Source of the DNA: Chryseobacterium contaminans
Lineage (GTDB): Bacteria > Bacteroidota > Bacteroidia > Flavobacteriales > Weeksellaceae
Assembly (NCBI RefSeq): GCF_001684955.1
Contig: NZ_MAYF01000001.1
Coordinates: 62,001 to 126,000 of the forward strand
Direction: 5' to 3'
Length of the DNA: 64,000 nt
Shown: in pieces, positions 15,751-24,751 of the stretch
Numbering within the stretch: the first letter of the stretch is position 1
Layout of the letters: each line of letters opens with the position of its first letter
The notes under the pieces: generated by a model
Told to the model about the DNA's origin: nothing
Database searches by the model: none
Seen by the model: only the letters and a program-made list of their open reading frames with translations
Position numbers and translations under genes: made by a program

Positions 15751-16719
15751 TTATAAACTTTTAAAAAGTTTTTCAAATGAATATGGAAGAGTCGAATCTT
15801 TTTTGAATTCACTCAATCGTAGATTGTGCTTCTGTATGAGAAACTGGAAAAACGAAAAGTCTTCAATGATTTTAAATGCAGTTTCAAAAAGGATTCTTCT
15901 ATTGGCAATTGACCACAAATACCAACTTCCGTCTTCAATAGGTAGTGGACCAAATTCAAATTCACATGCATTTCTAAGTCTTCCCCAAGTATTATGTTTG
16001 CGACTTATGAGCAAAAGTATAATATGTAGTACTTTGAAATAACTGAAACTATACTGGAATTCTTCAGAGTATCCATCCTTCAATATAGAATTGATTTTTG
16101 TCTGAAGAAAAATTTGTGAACTATTGGCATATTCCCAGTTTGAGGAAAGTGAAGCTGCACAAAATGAGCAAGTATCGAGTGGTTGAGCTAGAATTTTGTT
16201 TTTATTTCCCTGTTCCAATCTGTGAAAAGATATTCCATTGCCACAAGATTTACAGCAATCTTGTAGTAAAATTTTACAGTCAGTACAAAAGTAGGAAATT
16301 GAAAGTCTCCAGGCTTTTTTGTAATAAGGCTTTTTTCCAACACAGCCAGAGCAGTACATTAAGCTAGCATTTTTTCTTTTTCTGTGAAAAATTCCTAAGG
16401 GAAGAATTCCCAGAGTGTTTCCATTTATGTTTTTCTTTTCAAACAGGGTTGTTTCGTAGGAAGTCAAAAATAAATTTTCAACATCTTGATCTGAAAGTGG
16501 ACTATTTTCAACTAAAACTTTTTTTAAATAATCACTGGCACTATTGTCAATGTCTCTATTCCAGAGCTGTTCTTTACCAAAATAATACTTTGCAAACGAA
16601 TGACTTTTTACTCCATGGGCTTGTGATAGCCTAAAGAACCAGCTTGTAAAGAGCTCGTTTTTATATGGTGGAATGTAATGTGCCCATATATTTTTTTCTA
16701 ATGTTTGAATATAAGGCAT
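15751..16719 (-). CDS. tniQ: TniQ-family target-selection protein
   Basis: The N-terminus (HYIPPYKNELFTSWFFRLSQ) is the typical TniQ opening. A zinc-binding region follows: CSGC (about residues 120-123), CTDC, CKSC and CSFC, with HRLEQG in between. At 322 aa it is a short TniQ, without the long C-terminal DNA-binding extension of TnsD. TniQ/TnsD proteins bring TnsC to the chosen DNA site, so this protein is the first candidate for choosing comM. Its start shares one base with the tnsC stop, making it the fourth gene of the leftward tns operon. Confidence 0.87.
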   Translation of the reverse strand: MPYIQTLEKNIWAHYIPPYKNELFTSWFFRLSQAHGVKSHSFAKYYFGKEQLWNRDIDNSASDYLKKVLVENSPLSDQDVENLFLTSYETTLFEKKNINGNTLGILPLGIFHRKRKNASLMYCSGCVGKKPYYKKAWRLSISYFCTDCKILLQDCCKSCGNGISFHRLEQGNKNKILAQPLDTCSFCAASLSSNWEYANSSQIFLQTKINSILKDGYSEEFQYSFSYFKVLHIILLLISRKHNTWGRLRNACEFEFGPLPIEDGSWYLWSIANRRILFETAFKIIEDFSFFQFLIQKHNLRLSEFKKDSTLPYSFEKLFKSL

Positions 16720-17618
16720 TATAAATTAGCTCTTCGCAAAATTTTCTTTCTATCCTCTGGAGCAACGTATTCAATATTATCCAAAATTTTGTGATCAATT
16801 TTATTGAGCCCACTATTAAGAGCAAGCTCGGCTGCTTTTACTAAGATGGTATTTATTTCTCCGATCAGACCATCTGACATTGCTAAAATTCTTGATGCCA
16901 TTGAGTTCTCAGCAAGATATGACGGGTTTTCAAGAGGGAGAAGTGCCTCATAATTTACGAGAAACTGTAAGTATACATCATTCATTTTCCATCTTTCCAG
17001 TATAACTGTTTCAAACCTATTCGAGAGTTGGGAATCAGACTGAATGACATTGAATGCATCGCGAATACCTACACAGATAATTGGAATTTTTAGTTCATTG
17101 CTTAAATACTTTAGAACATTCAAAAATATTCGTTGTTTAAGAGGACTTCCTGCAAGAACATGATGTATTTCATCAACGATAATAAGTTTTACTTCTAGTT
17201 TCTTAAACAAGGAAATAATCCTTCTTTGTTTTATATCTGGACTTTCACTTTTTATTATTGGTGCATTGAGAATTTGTAGGATTTTATTATAAAAGCTCTT
17301 CTCATCGGGTTCTGCTGGTGCCTGTACAACAAGCACTGGAGCGATAACAACATCATATTCTCCTTTCCGGATATATGGATTGTTTTTCTTATAAAACCTA
17401 TTAATCAATGCTGTTTTTCCATTGTTTGTTTCTCCAACAATCAATAAATTAGGCATTCGATCTACCGTTGGGTAGTTTTTAAGGTCGTCCAATTTTGCTA
17501 GTATTTTATCAGCATTAGGATAAGGAATCCATTTTTGTTTTCTTAAATGAAAGATTTTTTCTTCTAGGCTTCCATTTAAAACAAGCTCCTTGGTTTTAGT
17601 TGTCAAATGCTTCATCAT
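16719..17618 (-). CDS. tnsC: TnsC/TniB-type AAA+ ATPase
   Basis: An AAA+ regulator with Walker A GETNNGKT (residues 62-69), Walker B LIIVDEIHHVL and a sensor region IICVGIRDAFNVI, ending in the SNRFE arginine segment. TnsC connects target-site selectors with the TnsAB transposase and controls when transposition starts. At 299 aa it is closer in size to TniB than to the larger E. coli Tn7 TnsC. The start overlaps the tnsB end by 23 bp, which suggests coupled translation. Confidence 0.9.
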   Translation of the reverse strand: MMKHLTTKTKELVLNGSLEEKIFHLRKQKWIPYPNADKILAKLDDLKNYPTVDRMPNLLIVGETNNGKTALINRFYKKNNPYIRKGEYDVVIAPVLVVQAPAEPDEKSFYNKILQILNAPIIKSESPDIKQRRIISLFKKLEVKLIIVDEIHHVLAGSPLKQRIFLNVLKYLSNELKIPIICVGIRDAFNVIQSDSQLSNRFETVILERWKMNDVYLQFLVNYEALLPLENPSYLAENSMASRILAMSDGLIGEINTILVKAAELALNSGLNKIDHKILDNIEYVAPEDRKKILRRANL

Positions 17619-19512
17619 CTAAGTTTTCAAATGGTTTTAGTGTGAATTCGTTTTCAAAGTTAATCTCTTTAGTATCCGAAGTTTGAGTTTTGTTAACCTC
17701 GGATAATTCTAGGTCATTATTGACTTTTGTAATATTTTCCAGAAAGTTTTCTTTACCATTGAATTCTTTTGTTATCATCCTTCTGGAATTCTTGGAAAGT
17801 TTTTTTGTTGCTTTTATGGCTTTTAATTCAATTTCTTCCAGCTTTTTATAGCTTTCAAATATATGTGCCTCATTAATAGCCCCGGTATTATCTTCTTTCC
17901 ATTTTTTTACTGCAGCTCTATACTCCCACACTGACATAGGAGGATAGCGGGTATCTCTGTAAGGTATTTCAAAATATTCATTTAGGTCCGGATCAAAAAA
18001 ATAGATGACGCTTATGTCTTTAGGATTTCTCCTGAAAGAATACTTCTTTAAATTCTTACTGTTATTAGGAGTATTGATGTATTTTCTTAATACTTCATCA
18101 TAATAGTGAATATGATCGATCACAACTCCTGTTGCCTGTATCGTTCTTTCTAAATAAGGCATAAAGTCAAGTCTTATCTTTCTTTCATCATGGAAACGTG
18201 GGGGAAGTCCCATACCTTTAGTTTCATTATTACCAAATATTCCTTCAATATATTTTTCTTCAGGAGTCATTCCAATGCCAGAATGTACAGTTTTATGATA
18301 TACATCGATTATATAAGTAACCATCCATTTTTCAAACTCTGCTAGCGTGAATGAAGCGTGTTTTTCAGATTTATAAGTTGAGCGTTCCCTCGTGTTTGAA
18401 AATGTTGTGCCTGGGAGATCATGAACCGCTTTTGAAAATGAGCCAAGAAATCTTTCAATATGTCCTCCATAGTGTGGAGTAGCTACAGGGCGGAACTCAA
18501 GATTAATACCATAATTTTCACATGCTTTTTTTAGCATAATTCCTCGAAACTCTTTTGCATTATCAACGTGAATAGTTTCCATTACTCCCCAACATCCCCA
18601 TGATCCATCAACTCCTAATTTTTGAAGATATGTTTCCTTGGCCAGAATGGCGTTTGAAATACATAAACCTGTTCCCATAGCTCCAGGTGGATCAAATGAA
18701 ATGTTGATTCCTAAAATCATCCGACTGTAGACATCAATGGCAACAGTTAAATATGGTCTATTAAAAGGCTGACGAAATACTTCATCAACAAGTATTATAT
18801 CTACCGGTGTATGATCGATCTGAACTACAGATAGGGGGTAGTGAGCATGTGGAAAATTACCTCTTATTGGCCTAAATTTATTGTCAGAAATTTTTTTGCC
18901 ATAACGTTGTTTGACCTTTTCCTCTTCAGAAATCTCGTTTATACGTCTTCGTATTGTTGTTGAGTGTGGCATTTGTATACCCAGTTTATTACACTCAAAC
19001 GCAATTGCTCTAATTAGATAATTTATAGATTTCCTAAAGGAAGTCAAGTATATTTCATTGATGCATTTCTGTATTATCTCTTCTTGCTCTGAAGATAGTC
19101 GTGATTTTCCCCGCCCACCATTTTTCTTTTTGCCAAGTATTGAACCGATGCTTCCAGTTTGTTCATACCGGCTTATCCACCTATAAATCGTTGCTTTATC
19201 AACTTTAGCTTCTTTAGCTGCTCTTTCAACAATTTTTAAGTCTCCTCGATTCTCAAGAACTGGTCGGATAATCTGAAATCTTTCCTGTGCTTTTGTCCAT
19301 TCTTTATCTGTAAAATCAAGCATATCTCTATTATTAGATTCCTGTTGAGCGTCAGCAGGAGAGATGTCACCAATATTAACCGTATGTATTATACCGCTTT
19401 CTATTTCCTCAATACTTACACGCTTAATATCAATATTTCTAATGATAGTACATGGAATATCATTATAAGTTATTTGCTGACCGACATTCAGATAAAAAAT
19501 TTCCTGTTTCAT
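17596..19512 (-). CDS. tnsB: TnsB-type DDE transposase
   Basis: A Mu/Tn7-family transposase that binds the transposon ends and joins their 3' strands to the target. An N-terminal helix-turn-helix (AAKEAKVDKATIYRWISR, about residues 98-115) is followed by a second DNA-binding region. The catalytic core has D233 (QIDHTPVD), D317 (HVDNAKEF) and E353 (GGHIERFLG). A C-terminal tail from about 560 carries the acidic, charged segment expected to touch TnsC. Length 638 aa is normal. It overlaps tnsA by 4 bp and tnsC by 23 bp. Confidence 0.93.
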   Translation of the reverse strand: MKQEIFYLNVGQQITYNDIPCTIIRNIDIKRVSIEEIESGIIHTVNIGDISPADAQQESNNRDMLDFTDKEWTKAQERFQIIRPVLENRGDLKIVERAAKEAKVDKATIYRWISRYEQTGSIGSILGKKKNGGRGKSRLSSEQEEIIQKCINEIYLTSFRKSINYLIRAIAFECNKLGIQMPHSTTIRRRINEISEEEKVKQRYGKKISDNKFRPIRGNFPHAHYPLSVVQIDHTPVDIILVDEVFRQPFNRPYLTVAIDVYSRMILGINISFDPPGAMGTGLCISNAILAKETYLQKLGVDGSWGCWGVMETIHVDNAKEFRGIMLKKACENYGINLEFRPVATPHYGGHIERFLGSFSKAVHDLPGTTFSNTRERSTYKSEKHASFTLAEFEKWMVTYIIDVYHKTVHSGIGMTPEEKYIEGIFGNNETKGMGLPPRFHDERKIRLDFMPYLERTIQATGVVIDHIHYYDEVLRKYINTPNNSKNLKKYSFRRNPKDISVIYFFDPDLNEYFEIPYRDTRYPPMSVWEYRAAVKKWKEDNTGAINEAHIFESYKKLEEIELKAIKATKKLSKNSRRMITKEFNGKENFLENITKVNNDLELSEVNKTQTSDTKEINFENEFTLKPFENLDDEAFDN

Positions 19513-20213
19513 TTTGGATAAGAATTTTCATATAGCTCATCAAGCCAAATTACAGAATCCATTGTTAAGGGCTGCTCCCAAATACACCTGATGATATTTA
19601 TTGAAACCATATACCACATGTAATATATGAGTTCCATCTGTTTATATTTATCTCTTGCACACACCTGGATAAGCTCCCTTGGTGTCGTACATTGCAAATC
19701 ACACATGGTTTTTTGGATGAGCTGTATATCCGGATTTTGATGATCAAAAGTATTCTTTTTATATCTGTATAAGAATTTACAGTTTTCAAGATATTCAGTT
19801 CTTATATCCTCTTCAGTAAGAACTTTAAATTCATAACTATTCTTTTCGCAAAATTCCTCAGCGGCCTTGAATTTGGGCTGATAAATAGCTGAATTCTTTT
19901 CTAGATCTTCTTTGTACTTTATTTCTACAAGTAATGGCTTTGCTCCCTTTGAGGCAAACCGGTAGTGCCAGTAAAATAAAAAGTCAGGAGTGTAAGATCG
20001 TTGTTTTCCTTCAGAATCTGAGTAATAAATAGTAACTGGCTGCTCGTGATAGGATTCAATAATCCAGTCCATCTCTAGTAGAAATATAAAATCTCTTTCC
20101 AGAGAAGATTCAAACTGGACTTCTTTATTGGTTTTAGCACTGAAAAAACTTCCAGATAGTGAGCTATGTTTTAAGCCAATTTTTCTCACCTTATTTTGTA
20201 TGATTGGTACCAT
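19509..20213 (-). CDS. tnsA: TnsA-type endonuclease subunit
   Basis: A restriction-enzyme-like nuclease that cuts the 5' strands at the transposon ends, giving cut-and-paste movement together with TnsB. The active-site residues are visible as E39 (SSLERDF), D77 (SYTPDFLF) and E97-x-K99 (LVEIKYK), the PD-(D/E)xK arrangement of Tn7 TnsA. Length is 234 aa. It is the first gene of the tns operon; its ATG lies 112 bp inside the right terminus, and its promoter probably overlaps the TnsB-binding sites. Confidence 0.92.
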   Translation of the reverse strand: MVPIIQNKVRKIGLKHSSLSGSFFSAKTNKEVQFESSLERDFIFLLEMDWIIESYHEQPVTIYYSDSEGKQRSYTPDFLFYWHYRFASKGAKPLLVEIKYKEDLEKNSAIYQPKFKAAEEFCEKNSYEFKVLTEEDIRTEYLENCKFLYRYKKNTFDHQNPDIQLIQKTMCDLQCTTPRELIQVCARDKYKQMELIYYMWYMVSINIIRCIWEQPLTMDSVIWLDELYENSYPK

Positions 20214-20236
20214 CTAAGATAAGAATTTAAAATTGG

Positions 20237-20325
20237 TCGCATGTACTTTGCGAAAAAATATACAAAGTAGGTGCGAATATGGGCAATTTCTCCATTTTAT
20301 TTTGCATTTACTTTGCAAATATACA
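20237..20325. repeat. Tn7-like right end with TnsB-type binding sites
   Basis: Read inward from 20325 the terminus starts TGTATATTTGCAAAGTAAAT. The core TTTGCAAAGTAAATGC (20304-20319) recurs as TTCGCAAAGTACATGC (20240-20255) with 14 of 16 bases identical. A third, opposite copy (CAAAGTAGGTGCGA, 20263-20276) forms an inverted pair with the second. The TGT...ACA terminus and multiple related sites match the organisation of Tn7 ends. Immediately outside is TGGAG (20326-20330), the expected 5-bp duplication, then comM. Confidence 0.82.
20316..20323 (-). promoter_or_regulatory. Possible tnsA promoter box inside the transposon end
   Basis: On the minus strand the terminal site reads TATATTTG, an exact TAnnTTTG box directed at tnsA, giving a leader of about 100 nt. 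TnsB bound to the end would cover it. In Tn7, TnsB is known to repress tns expression from the right end. The -33 element would lie in comM and no TTG was found there. Confidence 0.35.
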
Positions 20326-21004
20326 TGGAGGAAGTTATCCTCAGCCGGGGGAAATCTCACTGGCCCATAATGGGGTTCTATTTCTGGATGAAATGCCGGA
20401 GTTTAAACGAACAGTGCTGGAGGTAATGAGACAGCCCTTAGAAGATAGGGAAGTCACAATTTCAAGAGCTAGGTTTACTGTTAATTACCCTGCAAGTTTT
20501 ATGTTGGTTGCTTCCATGAATCCAAGTCCAAGTGGTTTTTTTCCGGATGATCCTAACAATACCTCTTCAGCTTATGAGATGCAAAGATATATGAATAAGC
20601 TCTCTGGACCTCTTTTAGATAGAATTGATATTCATATTGAAGTTCAGAAAGTAGAATTTGAACAGCTTTCAGAAAAGAGAAAAGGAGAAAAGAGCAAGGA
20701 TATCAGGGAACGGGTTTTAAAAGCAAGGGAGATTCAGAATGAACGATATAAAGCTCTTGATATCAGTAGTAATGCTCAGATTGGACCGAAAGAAATTGAA
20801 GCGTTCTGTGAACTGGATGAAACCTCTTTCAGTCTTATTAAACTAGCTATGGAAAAGCTGAACCTTTCTGCCAGAGCCTATGACAGGATTCTGAAAGTAG
20901 CCCGTACCATTGCGGATCTTGAAGAATCCGAAAAAATTCTTTCCCATCACATTTCTGAAGCCATACAGTACAGAAGTTTAGATAGGGAGTTCTGGAATGG
21001 GTGA
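20326..21004 (+). pseudogene. comM: comM (yifB) 3' fragment, interrupted by the transposon
   Basis: The frame from 20327 encodes GGSYPQPGEISLAHNGVLFL, the Walker B-side region of ComM/YifB Mg-chelatase-like AAA+ helicases, followed by ASMNPSP, LLDRIDIHIEV and the C-terminal domain with LSARAYDRILKVARTIADL. ComM promotes branch migration during natural transformation. The first half of the gene, with Walker A, is missing: the Tn7-like element enters at the conserved Gly-Gly codons. An ATG at 20279 inside the transposon end is in frame and would add 16 foreign residues, but the product would lack the N-terminal half. Confidence 0.92.
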
Positions 21005-21580
21005 TGATCCCTTTTTATAATTTATTAATTCTATAAAATTTTCTTCTTTATTTTTCTTAAAAAAATAAGGTTTATTGATGTGCTCTTATTTACTGATGTG
21101 TAAGTGTATTTATTTGTTATTCAGTGTTTTGCTTTATATCCTTAATATGTGTTGTGGTATAATATTGTAATTATGTAACACTTAATATATTTTATTATGT
21201 TAAATTTGATTATTATATTATTAAACATAATTAATTATGGATTTAAAATTATTGATCTATTTAATTGTTTTGTTGTAAAATAAGACATGAAAGAATAAAA
21301 AATATTCTTTTCGAGAGTAATAAGTAAAGCCTTGCTTTATTTATAGTTCTGTTTACCTGGCAGATCATCTGAATTTTCTCTATAACTACCATTTGCAAAG
21401 CTAGTATCATTACACATTGAATTTATCACTGTGCTTATTCTTTACATCCTTTTGTCATATTTATTCTTTCAGGAGGATGATAGGGTAATGTTGATAGTAA
21501 CGGTTTATTAGCTCTGTAGGTGTTTGATAGAGAATCAACTCTAGTAAAAAGTAAACTTTTAACCAAATCACATCATTACA
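21005..21580. other. Intergenic region between comM fragment and the A-T-R gene
   Basis: This 576-bp AT-rich stretch holds no gene I can support and no clear terminator after comM. It should contain the promoter of the large A-T-R gene; a near match TACCATTTG (one base too long for TAnnTTTG) lies around 21390, leaving a leader of about 190 nt. Confidence 0.4.
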
Positions 21581-24500
21581 ATGTCAAACCAAACACCAAC
21601 ATTAGAAACCCAGTCATTTGGAACTGCCGTACTGCTGTCTTCGGAAGACAGAGAAAAACTTTTAAATGATTTCAATAAGACCGCATGGGATTATAAACAG
21701 GAAGAAACCCTGATATCCCATTTCAGAAAACAGGTTGAGCTTCATCCGGATCATATTGCTGTTGTATATAAAGATCAGATGATAACGTATAAAGAATTGG
21801 ACCAGAAAAGTAATCAGCTTGCCAATCAATTAATAAGTAAAGGGATCAAAGAAAATATGTTTGTTCCTGTATGGCTTGGCCGCTCTCTGGAATGGGTTGT
21901 AGCAGTTCTGGGAATTGTAAAAACAGGAGCTGCTTATGTTCCGATAGATCCGGCATATCCGGTAAAAAGGGTAGAGTATATTCTTTCAGATACTGCTGCT
22001 CAAATGATAATTACCAATCAACATCTAGGTTCGCTCTTGTCAAATAATGAAAAAACTGAAGTATTTCAGCTGAATACAATGAAAGATCTGGAAACTTTCT
22101 CTCACCAGCAACCGAATATCGAAGTACATCAAAATACACTGGCATATACAATTTATACATCTGGCTCAACAGGAAAACCCAAAGGAGTAATGGTTGCCCA
22201 CCTTGCCATTCAGCATTTGGTAACCTGGCATAATCATTATTTTCATGTAGATCATACTTCGAAAGTAAGTCTTGTTGCAGGGTTGGCATTCGATATTTCT
22301 GTATGGGAAACTTGGTCCGGACTTACTTCCGGGGCAATACTTTTTATTGCGGAGGATGAAGAAAGAACGGAAACCTCTGCTTTGGTGGAATATTTTCGTA
22401 AAAATGATATCACTCATGGCTTCGTCCCTACAGTTCTTGTTCCTTCTTTTATAGATAAGACCAGAAATTATAACGACTTACCACTCAAATATCTCTTTAC
22501 GGCAGGTGAAAAACTAAAACCAGTACTAACCACCGAATTGAGTTATGAACTCATAGATTATTATGGCCCCACCGAATGTACCGTGTATGCTACATTTAGG
22601 AAAGTTAAAGATGTAGAAGGTAAATATGTATCATCTATAGGCAGGCCTATAGCAAATGCCCAAGCTTATATTTTAAGCGAAAATAAGGAACTGTTACCAG
22701 TAGGAGCTATTGGGGAATTATATATAGGCGGGGAACTGTTGGCTAAAGGTTATCTTAATAATGAAGCACTTACCACTGAAAAGTTTATTGCCAACCCTTT
22801 TAAAAATGAAGAAAAACTATATCGCACCGGAGACCTCGCTAGGTGGCTCCCTGATGGGGAAATTGAATTTTTAGGAAGAATAGATAATCAGATAAAAATC
22901 CGGGGCTTCAGGGTTGAATTGGGAGAAATAGAACGTACCCTAAGCCAGCAGGAAAACATACAGGAAGCTATGGTTATTACAAAAGATACAGGAAATAATA
23001 AATATCTTATTGCTTTTATTGTGTCTAAACCAGCTTCTGAAAAGAATATTACTTCTGTCAGAAGTCTATTAAAAGAAGAATTACCAGGATATATGATTCC
23101 TTCCCAGATTGTTTTTATAGATAAAATTCCCCTTACAGCCAATGGAAAAACAGATATCAACTCTTTGAAAGACCTTGCTGATAAAGAAGCTAAAGATCTT
23201 GTTTCCTTTGAACCACCAACCAATGAAACAGAGCAGATTATTGCAGATATCTGGTCATCAGAATTGGAACGTCCCGTTATTAATATTACGGATAATTTTT
23301 TTGATATTGGAGGAAATTCTCTGTTGGTTGCTGTTGTAGCAGTTGCGTTGGAAAGGAGGCTTGGGATAAAAGTATATCTGAGGGATATCTATCAGTATCC
23401 CATATTACAACAGCTTTCTGAGATTTTGATTGCCAGATCTGAAGAGGCAAGGGAAGCGGTTCCTGTGGAGGATGTAGAACCTTATGTAGAGCTTCAGCAG
23501 GATGTATATCTCGCTCCAGGAACTGTATTTGCCGGAGGGTTCGATCCTAAGCAACTGGAAAACCCGTCAGCTATATTTTTAACCGGAGTTACAGGATTTG
23601 TAGGGATTCATCTTTTACAGGAGCTTTTAGATACAACAGAGGCTGATATTTATTGTTTAGTAAGGGCTCAGGATGAATTTCATGCTAAAGAAAAAATAGA
23701 CCGTTGCTATAAACAGTTTGCTATTTCTCAAAAAGAACAACAGAAGGTAAGAATTATTCCTGTATTAGGTGACCTTGCACAACCATTATTGGGACTATCA
23801 GACAAAACATTTAAAATGCTGGCGGAAAAAGCAGACTTGATTTACCATTCCGGAAGCTCAGTAAACTTTATAGAGCCTTATTCTTATATGAAGGCTCCCA
23901 ATGTAGAAGGATTAAGGGAAATAATAAAACTGGCCGGGGCGGAAAGAACAAAATGCTTGGCATTACTGTCCACCATATCAGTGTATAGCTGGGGACATAT
24001 ATTTACAGGAAAAACTGTGATGCTGGAATCCGATGATATTGCTCAGAATCTGATGTCAGTAAGTAAAGATATTGGCTATGTAAGAAGCAAATGGGTAATG
24101 GAGGCCGTTGCGGATTTGGCTGCAAAAGAAGGATTACCACTCATTACTTATAGACTAGGATATGCTATGTGTCACAGCGAAACAGGGGCAAGTGCCCCGT
24201 ATCAATGGTGGTCAGGATTAGTGAAAAACTGTGTGGAATTTCAGTCTTATCCGGCATTAACGGAGCTGAGAGAAGGCCTGATTACAGTGGACTATATGAC
24301 CCAGACTATGGCTTACATTACTAAAAATAAGGACGCAGTAGGAAAGAAGTTCAATCTTATTGCCAGGCCGGAAACCAATCTTACTTTAGAGGATTTCTTC
24401 GGACTGATGAAGAAATATTATCCATTAAAATTAAAAAGTCTTCCTTACAAAGAATGGAGAAAACAATGGGAAGATGACAGTAAAAACCGCTTGTATCCAT

Positions 24501-24685
24501 TAACCAGCCTTTTCAGGGATAATATGCATGAAGGGTTGTCTACAGTAGAGCTTTATCAAAATACTTATATCTGGGATTGTTCCAATGTTATCCAATTTCT
24601 GGAAGGCTCAGGCATTAAGGAACCTGTATTTGATAAAAAGATCTTGGATGCGTATTTACAATATCTTGGAATTTCAGTTTCATAA
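21581..24685 (+). CDS. NRPS-like A-T-R carboxylic acid reductase
   Basis: A single-module enzyme: adenylation domain (about residues 40-545), carrier domain with the phosphopantetheine serine in DNFFDIGGNSLL (about 570-581), and a C-terminal thioester reductase domain starting at FLTGVTGFVGIHLLQELL (about 665). The A domain has YTIYTSGSTGKPKGVM, YYGPTEC, the YRTGD motif and the A10 lysine in TANGKTD. It should activate an amino or other carboxylic acid, load it on the carrier and release it as an aldehyde or alcohol. By hand alignment to GrsA the specificity positions read D-I-W-F-F-A-Y-V-Y-K; I do not assign a substrate. It stands alone, with its own terminator, without a condensation domain or a phosphopantetheinyl transferase nearby. 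Confidence 0.88.
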   Translation: MSNQTPTLETQSFGTAVLLSSEDREKLLNDFNKTAWDYKQEETLISHFRKQVELHPDHIAVVYKDQMITYKELDQKSNQLANQLISKGIKENMFVPVWLGRSLEWVVAVLGIVKTGAAYVPIDPAYPVKRVEYILSDTAAQMIITNQHLGSLLSNNEKTEVFQLNTMKDLETFSHQQPNIEVHQNTLAYTIYTSGSTGKPKGVMVAHLAIQHLVTWHNHYFHVDHTSKVSLVAGLAFDISVWETWSGLTSGAILFIAEDEERTETSALVEYFRKNDITHGFVPTVLVPSFIDKTRNYNDLPLKYLFTAGEKLKPVLTTELSYELIDYYGPTECTVYATFRKVKDVEGKYVSSIGRPIANAQAYILSENKELLPVGAIGELYIGGELLAKGYLNNEALTTEKFIANPFKNEEKLYRTGDLARWLPDGEIEFLGRIDNQIKIRGFRVELGEIERTLSQQENIQEAMVITKDTGNNKYLIAFIVSKPASEKNITSVRSLLKEELPGYMIPSQIVFIDKIPLTANGKTDINSLKDLADKEAKDLVSFEPPTNETEQIIADIWSSELERPVINITDNFFDIGGNSLLVAVVAVALERRLGIKVYLRDIYQYPILQQLSEILIARSEEAREAVPVEDVEPYVELQQDVYLAPGTVFAGGFDPKQLENPSAIFLTGVTGFVGIHLLQELLDTTEADIYCLVRAQDEFHAKEKIDRCYKQFAISQKEQQKVRIIPVLGDLAQPLLGLSDKTFKMLAEKADLIYHSGSSVNFIEPYSYMKAPNVEGLREIIKLAGAERTKCLALLSTISVYSWGHIFTGKTVMLESDDIAQNLMSVSKDIGYVRSKWVMEAVADLAAKEGLPLITYRLGYAMCHSETGASAPYQWWSGLVKNCVEFQSYPALTELREGLITVDYMTQTMAYITKNKDAVGKKFNLIARPETNLTLEDFFGLMKKYYPLKLKSLPYKEWRKQWEDDSKNRLYPLTSLFRDNMHEGLSTVELYQNTYIWDCSNVIQFLEGSGIKEPVFDKKILDAYLQYLGISVS

Positions 24686-24708
24686 CTTTTTGAAACATAC
24701 ACATAAAA

Positions 24709-24735
24709 AACCAGACGGAAAGTCTGGTTTTTTTT
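24709..24735 (+). terminator. Terminator after the A-T-R gene
   Basis: AACCAGAC and GTCTGGTT form an 8-bp stem with a 5-nt loop followed by a T-run. An A-run before the stem also allows termination of leftward transcripts from the spondin gene. Confidence 0.85.
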
Positions 24736-24751
24736 ATTTTCTATTAAAAGT

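Larger units (their letters stand above)
1..20325. mobile_element. Tn7-like transposon, right-hand 20 kb, inserted in comM
   Basis: The element is defined by a complete leftward set tnsA-tnsB-tnsC-tniQ-(159 aa)-tnsE ending 112 bp inside a right terminus with repeated TnsB-type sites and a terminal ACA at 20325. The host sequence resumes at once as the 3' part of comM. The left terminus and the 5' part of comM are not in the window, so everything from base 1 is taken as internal. Cargo is a Dnd-like phosphorothioation locus, a superinfection-immunity-type protein and an XRE regulator. Tn7-like elements typically make a 5-bp target duplication; here the candidate is TGGAG (20326-20330), which can only be confirmed at the left junction. 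The element reads as more AT-rich than the chromosome to its right. Confidence 0.88.

Noticed and set aside
20279-20325. ATG at 20279 as the real start of a 241-aa ComM-like protein
   Set aside because: The first 16 codons lie in the transposon end with its TnsB-type repeats, and the product would lack the first half of ComM including Walker A.
13236-20325. CRISPR-associated transposon (CAST)
   Set aside because: TnsABC and TniQ are shared with CAST elements, but no repeat array, Cas12k or Cascade genes were seen, and the presence of TnsA with a TnsE-like protein and insertion in comM fits a protein-guided Tn7 relative. The unseen left part could still change this.
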